This document shows, piece after piece, positions 1-4,847 of a stretch of DNA of 5,322 nucleotides. The notes beneath the pieces were generated by a model that was not told where the DNA came from, did not search any database, and saw nothing but the letters and a program-made list of their open reading frames with translations. The position numbers were made by a program, and so were the translations under genes. The stretch covers positions 1 through 5,322 of the forward strand of contig JBGPKH010000626.1 in NCBI GenBank assembly GCA_041485845.1, written 5' to 3'. This stretch comes from OMOG01 sp041485845 (GTDB lineage: Bacteria; Acidobacteriota; Terriglobia; Bryobacterales; Bryobacteraceae). The first letter of the stretch is position 1. Every line of letters starts with the position of its first letter.

Positions 1-237
1 ACCCCCGGCCTCCGGATTGCTGATGTCGGAAATGCCGAACCGGCGCTTCGTCAGCCGGCTGAAGATGTGGCGCTCGAAGAGAATCGGCGGGCGGCGGTCG
101 GGGATGAACCCGGAGCCCAGGGTTTCCACCTTGAACACGCTCCAGATCTCCGCCGCGCCCACGGACAGGTTGTCGGCGGCGTTCGCCAGGCCGTCGCTGG
201 TGAGAGCGAGCGATCGTCCAACGAATTCGAGAGGCAT
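1..237 (-). CDS. N-acetylmuramidase domain protein (DUF3380/PF11860-like), N-terminal part only
   Basis: Predicted peptidoglycan hydrolase cleaving the glycan strand. Only the first 79 codons are present; the frame is open to the left edge, so the C-terminus is missing. The reading starts MPLEFVGRSLALTSDGLANA. It then shows the family pattern: an alanine-rich helix ending in a Val-Glu-Thr block (V38, E39) followed by GSGF (42-45), then PPILFERHIF (51-60) and a Lys-Arg-Arg-Phe turn (65-68). E39 sits where the catalytic glutamate of such muramidases is expected (inference from pattern memory, not an alignment). There is no hydrophobic N-terminal segment, so the protein should stay in the cytoplasm unless a holin or other system releases it, as for phage endolysins. 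The start ATG (237-235) lies 7 bases after the PQQ dehydrogenase stop, with a weak purine-rich AAGAAG just upstream. It is therefore probably the last visible gene of the operon. The family call is fairly sure; the role is not. Confidence 0.8.
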   Translation of the reverse strand, partial: MPLEFVGRSLALTSDGLANAADNLSVGAAEIWSVFKVETLGSGFIPDRRPPILFERHIFSRLTKRRFGISDISNPEAGG

Positions 238-244
238 TTTCTTC

Positions 245-2044
245 TTACTGTAGTGCGAACGCCGTCAAGGTTGCATCCCGTCCGTTGCCTGAAGCGATCG
301 CCACGAACTGCCGGCCGCCCGGCGAGCGGTACGTCATCGGCGTGGCGGTCGTGCGGCGACCGAGGGGATAGGTCCACAGGTCCTGGCCGTGGGCGGTGTC
401 GGCAGCGTGAAATGCGGAGTCGCCGCCGCCCACGAAGAGGAGTCCGCTCTTAGTGACGATGGCCCCCGGCGCACCCGCTGCGCCGAACGCCACGCGCCAC
501 ACGATCTCACCCTTATTGAGATCGATCGCCGTCAGATGGCCCGGCGGGGGCTTCAGCAGCGGTAGTCCGTTGTGAAAGGTCGCATTGCCCGAATTCATGA
601 CGTAGGTCGCCTCGAGCTCGCCGGGGATGGGGGCGTCCACTTTCCGAAGCCTCGCGATGGCCGGCGTGCTGCTCGACTTGACGTAGAGAATGCCGCTCTC
701 CGGGTCGAACGCTCCGCCGCCCCAGTTCGCGCCGCCGATGACCCCGGGCCGTATGAGCGTTCCCTGAAGACTCGGGGGCGTGTAGAGCGGACCCAGGCGA
801 TACTTCTTCATTTCCGCCTGCGCTTCGGCCTTCAACTCGGGCGTCGCGTCGTAGGCGTCCTCGAGTGTCACGCCCTGTTCTTCGAACGCCGGCGGCCTGC
901 TGGGAAAGGGCTGCGTCGGCCAAGCCTTCTCGCCGGGAACGTCGCTCGCCGGCACGAGCCGCTCCTCGATCGGCCAGATTGGTTTGCCCGTCACGCGATC
1001 GAAAACGAAGGCCCAGCCGGTCTTGGTGAGCTGCACCACGGCGTCGATCCGTTTGCCGTTCACCCGGATGTTCACCAGCACCGGCGGGCCTGGCGGATCG
1101 TAGTCCCACAGTCCGTGATGGACTAGTTGGTAATGCCATTTGCGTTTGCCGGTGGCGGCGTCGAGACACACCAGCGACTCCGCAAAGAGGTTCTGCCCGG
1201 GCCGCGCGCCGCCGTAGAAATCGTTGCTGGGCGTGCTCACCGGCAGATAGAGCAGGCCGCGCGCATCGTCCAGCGTCATGGGCGCCCACACGTTGGTGTG
1301 ACCGGTGAATTTCTCCGATCCGTTGCCCCAGGTCTCGCTGCCGAACTCGCCCGAGAGCGGCACGGTGTGGAACGTCCAGACCAGCTTGCCGGTGCGGGCA
1401 TCGAATGCGCGCACGTCGCCGGGCGGGTCTTTGGGATAGACCAGTCGATCCGCCACGCCGTTACCGAGAATGACGAGATCCCTCCAGACCACCGGCGGCG
1501 ACGTGTTGGTGTAGTGCTTGGGATTGGTCTCCCAGCGGAGGCTCGCCACCAGGTTCACGATGCCGTTGTCGCCGAAATCGTTCACCGGTTTGCCGGTCTC
1601 GGCATCCAGCGAAATGAGGCGGTACCGGCTGTTCAGAAAAATTCGCAGGCGGCCGCTCTTGGTGTCGCGCCATGCCGCGATTCCGCGATGCACGAAGCCC
1701 GTGCCGTTGGGCACTTGCCCATCTTCGTAGGCCTTGGGATCGTACGACCAGCGCTCGCGCCCGGTCTCGGGATCGAGCGCCACCGCGCGGTTGTATGGAG
1801 TGCTCAGGTACAGCACGCCGCCGATCGCGAGCGGCGTGGCTTCGAATGCGCCGGGATTGGTCTTGAACTCGGGCAGTGGAACCTCGCCCGTCTTCCATTC
1901 CCAGGCGACCTTCAAATTGCGGACGTTGCCGCGATTGATCTGGTCGAGCTTCGAGTAGTGTGTCTCGCCGGGGTCGCCGCCGTAGTAGGGCCACTCCTGG
2001 GCGGAGGCGAGCCCGCAGAGAAGGATGAGGCCGAGCGGCTTCAT
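245..2044 (-). CDS. secreted PQQ-dependent dehydrogenase (quinoprotein glucose/alcohol dehydrogenase type)
   Basis: Encodes 599 residues: a periplasmic quinoprotein that would oxidise a sugar, polyol or alcohol using pyrroloquinoline quinone. Residues 1-15 look like a Sec signal peptide ending Ala-Ser-Ala before QEW. Cys10 is preceded by Leu, a poor lipobox. The mature protein carries repeated propeller motifs of the form A-x-D-x3-G-x3-W: 89-99, 213-223, 293-303, 347-357, 506-516 and 547-557, with a partial one at 145-151. HHGLWDYDPP (309-318) and LTKTG (339-343) match the active-site stretch of membrane glucose dehydrogenase. The D314 to K341 spacing of 27 equals that of Asp466 and Lys493 in E. 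coli Gcd. There is no CxxCH haem motif and no N-terminal membrane domain, so it is neither a quinohaemoprotein nor a full Gcd. The chosen ATG (2044-2042) overlaps the stop of the GMC gene as ATGA and has GGAGAG 5 bases upstream (2054-2049). The same frame stays open further upstream, but only as a shadow inside the GMC gene. The substrate cannot be told from sequence. Confidence 0.93.
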   Translation of the reverse strand: MKPLGLILLCGLASAQEWPYYGGDPGETHYSKLDQINRGNVRNLKVAWEWKTGEVPLPEFKTNPGAFEATPLAIGGVLYLSTPYNRAVALDPETGRERWSYDPKAYEDGQVPNGTGFVHRGIAAWRDTKSGRLRIFLNSRYRLISLDAETGKPVNDFGDNGIVNLVASLRWETNPKHYTNTSPPVVWRDLVILGNGVADRLVYPKDPPGDVRAFDARTGKLVWTFHTVPLSGEFGSETWGNGSEKFTGHTNVWAPMTLDDARGLLYLPVSTPSNDFYGGARPGQNLFAESLVCLDAATGKRKWHYQLVHHGLWDYDPPGPPVLVNIRVNGKRIDAVVQLTKTGWAFVFDRVTGKPIWPIEERLVPASDVPGEKAWPTQPFPSRPPAFEEQGVTLEDAYDATPELKAEAQAEMKKYRLGPLYTPPSLQGTLIRPGVIGGANWGGGAFDPESGILYVKSSSTPAIARLRKVDAPIPGELEATYVMNSGNATFHNGLPLLKPPPGHLTAIDLNKGEIVWRVAFGAAGAPGAIVTKSGLLFVGGGDSAFHAADTAHGQDLWTYPLGRRTTATPMTYRSPGGRQFVAIASGNGRDATLTAFALQ

Positions 2045-3633
2045 CCCGCTCTCCGAAACCGCTCCGCGATACGTTCCGCCGACCGCAGCGTGAGCGCCAC
2101 AAACGTCAGCGTGCCATTCGTACACCCAGCGCTCGGCAGCGTAGGCGATCCCACCACAAACAGATTCTCGTGATCGTGCGTCTGGCCGAAGCTGTCGCAG
2201 ACGCTGGCGGCGGGGTCGGCGCCCATGCGGCAACCGCCCGCCGGATGATCCCAATAATTTCCGGCGCTGGTGGAAAGAATCTTGCCGTTGTTGGCTTTCG
2301 CCAACGTCTGAAAGAGCTGCTGAAAGTGGTCGCGCGTGAACCGCTGGCGGGCCTCTGTGGCCGCATCCGGCTTGTGCGCGATGCTGGGCAGCGGGTCGCC
2401 CCAGCGGTTGCGATTGGTGACATCCAGGGTGAGCGAACTGTCGCGGCTGGGATGGACGTCGTAGTAGCCGCGCACGCGCGCTGTTCCACGTTTCGCGCGC
2501 TCGCGCCAATCGGCCAGCAGGCTGTCGCCCAGCAGGAAGCGACCGTCGGCGGAGCGCAGGCGAGGCTCGTGGCCGGAGGCGCTCTCCCAGATCCGCAGGT
2601 CGTGGCGGATGAATGGCTGGTCCGTCTTGCATCGGAAGAACTGGCGCGAAATCAGGCCGTGCTGCTCGTTCATTCCGGGATAAATTTTGGCGTCGATCTC
2701 GATCATGGCCGAAAGGAAAGCGTGGCCGCACATGTATCGTCCGACCAGGCCCGAGCGGTTGGCGAGCCCGTTGGGAAATCGCGAGGACTGCGAGAGCAGC
2801 AGCAGGTGCGGGCTCCAGCAATATCCCGAGGCGAGCACGAAAACCGGCGCGCGGTATTCGATTGGCTCGCCGGGCCTTTCGCGATGCGCGGCCTGCGCGG
2901 CGGCGACCGTGGGCTTCGTGTCATCCAGAATCAGCTTGCGGATGAGCGTCTGATCGTGCAGCGCGAAGTCCTTTCCCGCAAGCAGCCTCTTAAATGTGAA
3001 GTCCGGCGAGTAGCGCGCGCCGGTCGGACAGATGGAGCAGGTGTTGCAGCGGATGCATTCGTTGCGGCCATCGTAGGGCCTGGTGTTCTTGGCCTGCGGC
3101 GTGCTCCAGAACGGTATGCCGCTCTTCTCGCCCCACGCCTTCAGCTCCTTGAGATTGTGGGTCATCACCATGGCCGGCATGGGATACGGCTCCGAGCGTA
3201 GGTCTTCGGGCAGCGGGCTCGGCTCGCCCGAGACGCCCAGGCGCCGCTCGGCCTCGCAGTAGAACTTCTCCAGCTCCTTCCACTCGATCGGCCAGTCGGT
3301 GTAGAACCCGCACATCGACTTCAGCCGCAGATCCTCTTCCGAGAAGCGGTTGCACGTGCCGCCCCAGTGCAGCGCCGATCCGCCCACTGCCATGGTGCGC
3401 GAGATCACGCCCTTGGCGGCCTGGTCTTCGATGAAATCGCCCGCCCACGGGTTCTCGGCATAGGAGATGCTGCGCTGCCGGTACTGCATGCGGTTCTCGA
3501 AATCGAACAGCTTCTTGCCCGCCTCAATCACTGTGATCGAAATCCCTGGGCGCAGCTCGGAGAGCTTCAGCGCCAGCATGGCCGACGAGATGCCGCCGCC
3601 GATGATGCAGACATCGCATTCGTGGGTGGTCAT
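2041..3633 (-). CDS. GMC-family FAD oxidoreductase (gluconate/glucose dehydrogenase large-subunit type) with Cys cluster
   Basis: Encodes 530 residues: a flavoprotein dehydrogenase, probably acting on a sugar or polyol and passing electrons through an Fe-S cluster. Visible features in order: an N-terminal FAD-binding Rossmann fold (VCIIGGGISSA, 8-18) with the ribose-binding Glu37; the GMC signature region GGSALHWGGTCNR (84-96); a cysteine cluster C193, C196, C199, C202 followed by Pro; and the C-terminal GMC domain with H463 in HPAGGCRMG (463-471) and N506 in SAGCTNGTLT (501-510), the expected catalytic His/Asn pair. The length is normal for the family. There is no signal peptide. In the Burkholderia FAD-glucose dehydrogenase system the small subunit carries the Tat signal and pulls the large one through, and the gene directly upstream here is such a small subunit. 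The ATG at 3633 overlaps the upstream stop as ATGA and has GGAG 8 bases upstream (3645-3642). An alternative start 26 codons earlier would lie inside the upstream gene and is unlikely. Confidence 0.93.
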   Translation of the reverse strand: MTTHECDVCIIGGGISSAMLALKLSELRPGISITVIEAGKKLFDFENRMQYRQRSISYAENPWAGDFIEDQAAKGVISRTMAVGGSALHWGGTCNRFSEEDLRLKSMCGFYTDWPIEWKELEKFYCEAERRLGVSGEPSPLPEDLRSEPYPMPAMVMTHNLKELKAWGEKSGIPFWSTPQAKNTRPYDGRNECIRCNTCSICPTGARYSPDFTFKRLLAGKDFALHDQTLIRKLILDDTKPTVAAAQAAHRERPGEPIEYRAPVFVLASGYCWSPHLLLLSQSSRFPNGLANRSGLVGRYMCGHAFLSAMIEIDAKIYPGMNEQHGLISRQFFRCKTDQPFIRHDLRIWESASGHEPRLRSADGRFLLGDSLLADWRERAKRGTARVRGYYDVHPSRDSSLTLDVTNRNRWGDPLPSIAHKPDAATEARQRFTRDHFQQLFQTLAKANNGKILSTSAGNYWDHPAGGCRMGADPAASVCDSFGQTHDHENLFVVGSPTLPSAGCTNGTLTFVALTLRSAERIAERFRRAG

Positions 3634-4181
3634 GCCTTCAGCTCCGAGGGAGGATTTTGCGAGCCCGCGAGCGTGCGGCACTTGTCGCGACCGATGGCGG
3701 CGCGATAGCACAGGTCGTTGGCATCGCTGCCGCGAAAGTAGAAGGCCATCAAGTCGGCGGCCACGTGCCGGCCGTCGGGAGAGCGCGGCAGGTCGGTGAT
3801 CTTTGCCTCTTCGAGCGCGGCTTCCACGGCCTTCTGCCGGGACGTTGCGTCCCCGCTGGTGAGCGCCGGCCGCAGCGCTTCGAGTTGCCCAAGATATGCC
3901 GGAGCGGGCGATGACGGCTTGTTGCGCAGTCGCGTGAAGCCGTATCCGTGGTCCATCTCGGCGCCGGGACGGTAGTCGCGCACCCAGCGTTCGAAGCCCT
4001 GCGCGACGCTGCGAATACCGTTGGCGCCGAGCTCGGAGGGAAGTACAATCGCGGCCAAGGCGTCGAGAGCCGGCGCTTCGTCGCCGGGAAAGCCCGCGGT
4101 CTGGGCCCAGGAACGCAGGCCGGCAAGCCGGATCGCGCTACCCAGTGACGCGATCCAGCGGAGAAGTGTTCTTCGCCGCAT
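3630..4181 (-). CDS. gluconate 2-dehydrogenase subunit 3 family protein (Tat-signal small subunit)
   Basis: Encodes 183 residues, normal for this small-subunit family. It is the likely chaperone and escort of the GMC flavoprotein encoded just downstream, carrying it folded through the Tat pathway to the periplasm. Residues 1-28 form a Tat-like leader: arginines 2-4, Thr-Leu-Leu (5-7), a moderately hydrophobic stretch and an Ala-Gln-Thr end. The twin-arginine motif is not perfect. The mature part begins with a helix containing AAIVLPSELGANGI (43-56), the place where the family has its Leu-Pro block, followed by FERWVRDY (63-70). Its C-terminus has MAFYFRGSDANDLCY (145-159) and a second cysteine at 168. 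It is the first gene of the operon. No Shine-Dalgarno is seen before the ATG at 4181. The frame extends upstream to 4355, but those codons lie across the divergent spacer and the opposite-strand gene and precede the Tat motif, so they are not taken as coding. Confidence 0.85.
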   Translation of the reverse strand: MRRRTLLRWIASLGSAIRLAGLRSWAQTAGFPGDEAPALDALAAIVLPSELGANGIRSVAQGFERWVRDYRPGAEMDHGYGFTRLRNKPSSPAPAYLGQLEALRPALTSGDATSRQKAVEAALEEAKITDLPRSPDGRHVAADLMAFYFRGSDANDLCYRAAIGRDKCRTLAGSQNPPSELKA

Positions 4182-4191
4182 GATCGGTCGC

Positions 4192-4197
4192 AGTATA
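4192..4197 (-). promoter_or_regulatory. possible -10 box (TATACT) for the dehydrogenase operon
   Basis: Reading the minus strand, TATACT (5 of 6 matches to TATAAT) ends 10 bases before the ATG of the subunit 3 gene. It is the only AT-rich hexamer in the 75-base divergent spacer. No good -35 box lies 16-18 bases upstream. If used, the mRNA would have only a few bases of leader, which fits the absence of a Shine-Dalgarno. This is a weak call. Confidence 0.25.
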
Positions 4198-4256
4198 GCG
4201 CAGATGGAGATGCCGGTTGGGCCGCGGCGGTTGCTCGGGATGAACAGTTGGCAAGC

Positions 4257-4424
4257 ATGGTGCGGCTGCGTAATGCCCGGCCGCGCAAGGTACCGGTGAG
4301 CGTACGCCTGGACGCGCAAGTCCTCAATTGGCTGGAGTCCAGGGGCGAAGGCCACCTGACGCGCATCAACGACATCCTGACGAATCTAATGGAGGCGGAG
4401 CAGCGGTCGCGGCGCGGCAGGTAG
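4257..4424 (+). CDS. short BrnA-type antitoxin / ribbon-helix-helix protein without a toxin partner
   Basis: Encodes 55 residues and ends at TAG 4422-4424. The sequence fits the conserved block of BrnA (DUF4415-type) antitoxins: a basic start (RPRK, 8-11), a strand VPVSVRLD (12-19), a first helix with VLNWLESRG (22-30), then HLTRINDILTNLMEAE (33-48), close to the family's 'YQTRIN..LR.Y' helix, and a basic tail. This should form a dimeric ribbon-helix-helix DNA-binding fold. BrnA proteins are usually longer and are encoded directly after the RelE-like toxin BrnT. Here the N-terminal part is only about 11 residues, and the gene upstream is the unrelated divergent operon, so no brnT is present. 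The frame is open upstream to 4149 with no ATG, GTG or TTG start other than TTG 4248, so ATG 4257 is the natural start although no Shine-Dalgarno is seen. It could be a solo regulator or a 5'-truncated remnant. Confidence 0.7.
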   Translation: MVRLRNARPRKVPVSVRLDAQVLNWLESRGEGHLTRINDILTNLMEAEQRSRRGR

Positions 4425-4548
4425 ACCATCGACCGGGGCACCCGTTGTGCCGTCTGCCATCTCTTCGGACGGGAGGGGCGTTTCACGGGAGTAACGCAAT
4501 CCTCCAGCGACGAACTGGTCATTTCAACCATTCCGAATGTGTGATGCC

Positions 4549-4566
4549 GCTGCCCTCGCTGCCCTC
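4549..4566. repeat. 9-bp perfect tandem duplication (GCTGCCCTC x2)
   Basis: Two adjacent exact copies of GCTGCCCTC in the non-coding region. It is short enough to be a replication-slippage product; no function is evident. Confidence 0.6.
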
Positions 4567-4606
4567 CATGACTTTCAATTGTCAACAAGACGGTGAAAAA
4601 ATGTTT

Positions 4607-4630
4607 TAGCGGTATCAGCGAACCGCGCTA
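4607..4630. repeat. imperfect inverted repeat upstream of the small ORF
   Basis: TAGCGGT (4607-4613) faces ACCGCGCTA (4622-4630) across an 8-base loop. The arms pair as TAGC/GCTA and GGT/ACC with a two-base bulge on the right arm. It lies 6 bases before the GGAGGA of the small ORF and just after the AT-rich patch, a position suited to an operator or a leader hairpin. No T-run follows, so it is not a terminator. Confidence 0.4.
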
Positions 4631-4636
4631 ACTATC

Positions 4637-4642
4637 GGAGGA
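4637..4642 (+). promoter_or_regulatory. Shine-Dalgarno GGAGGA of the small ORF
   Basis: A full GGAGGA, 8 bases before ATG 4651. It is one of only two perfect Shine-Dalgarno sequences on the plus strand of this region and the main reason to believe the 32-codon ORF is translated. Confidence 0.6.
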
Positions 4643-4650
4643 ATCCCCCG

Positions 4651-4749
4651 ATGAGATTGTTAGGAGCAGAGGAAGTAAAAAGGTGCTACCACAAAAGGCA
4701 GCAACAGGCCGGCGACGAGCACCGAAGCCGGGCGATTCCCGGCAGGTAA
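4651..4749 (+). CDS. small ORF of 32 codons, unknown function
   Basis: I do not recognise this product. It starts MRLLGAEEVKRC and ends RSRAIPGR before TAA 4747-4749. It is hydrophilic and strongly basic, with a Gln run (17-19), one cysteine (12), and no membrane segment or signal peptide. Support for translation comes from GGAGGA 8 bases upstream and from its position 98 bases ahead of the methyltransferase in the same direction. The first part uses codons such as AGA, TTA, GTA and AGG that are scarce in the GC-rich operon to the left, which hints at a foreign origin. It might be a real small accessory protein, or a leader ORF affecting expression of the methyltransferase. Chance remains possible for so short a frame. 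Confidence 0.4.
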   Translation: MRLLGAEEVKRCYHKRQQQAGDEHRSRAIPGR

Positions 4750-4832
4750 CCGTTGTTCCGAACCTCTTTGCCGGCGATGGCCACGTCCATCGCTTCGATG
4801 CGACAGACCAGGCGTCCATCTCGCGCTTTTTT

Positions 4833-4846
4833 GCGGAGGATTCCGC
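4833..4846 (+). promoter_or_regulatory. Shine-Dalgarno of the methyltransferase inside a small hairpin
   Basis: GCGGA (4833-4837) and TCCGC (4842-4846) are a perfect 5-bp inverted repeat around the loop GGAT. The methyltransferase Shine-Dalgarno GGAGGA (4835-4840) spans one arm and the loop and ends 7 bases before ATG 4848. The site fixes the start codon; the hairpin could partly hide it from ribosomes. A run of six T (4827-4832) precedes it. Confidence 0.55.
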
Positions 4847-4847
4847 C

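Larger units (their letters stand above)
4425..4650. other. intergenic region without a convincing gene
   Basis: About 226 bases between the BrnA-like gene and the small ORF. Open frames exist on both strands, but none has a recognisable product or ribosome binding site. After the BrnA-like stop there is a 5-bp hairpin GGCAC/GTGCC (4437-4451) with no following T-run, so it is at best a poor terminator. From about 4525 the DNA becomes AT-richer, with a TTGTCA hexamer at 4579-4584 resembling a -35 box. The hexamers at a suitable distance (TGTTTT, TTTTAG) are poor -10 matches. A promoter for the genes on the right may lie here, but I cannot place it firmly. Confidence 0.5.

Noticed and set aside
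2045..2821. Upstream extension of the PQQ dehydrogenase frame by 259 codons.
   Set aside because: It lies entirely inside the GMC gene in another frame. The signal peptide and ATGA overlap point to the ATG at 2044.
1127..3201. Two long plus-strand open frames (1127-2173 and 2170-3201, about 345 codons each) opposite the PQQ and GMC genes.
   Set aside because: They mirror the codon phase of GC-rich genes on the other strand, have no recognisable domain, and their residue mix (Arg/Ala/Gly/Val-rich) is typical of shadows.
4182..4355. Upstream extension of the subunit 3 frame by 58 codons.
   Set aside because: It overlaps the opposite-strand BrnA-like gene and would bury the Tat-like leader in the middle of the protein.
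4437..4472. Small hairpins after the BrnA-like stop as a terminator.
   Set aside because: Stems of only 5 bp and no T-run after them.
4328..4609. Plus-strand open frame of 93 codons.
   Set aside because: Its first third is a shadow of the BrnA-like gene in another frame; the rest is low-complexity with no domain and no ribosome binding site.
4579..4609. Promoter made of TTGTCA and a TTTTAG/TGTTTT -10.
   Set aside because: The -35 is good, but every -10 at an allowed distance matches only 3 of 6 positions.
4683..4847. In-frame extension of the methyltransferase to ATG 4683.
   Set aside because: The GGAGGA before ATG 4848 and the usual N-terminus of these enzymes (short lead to a GD motif) favour 4848; no ribosome binding site fits 4683 as well.
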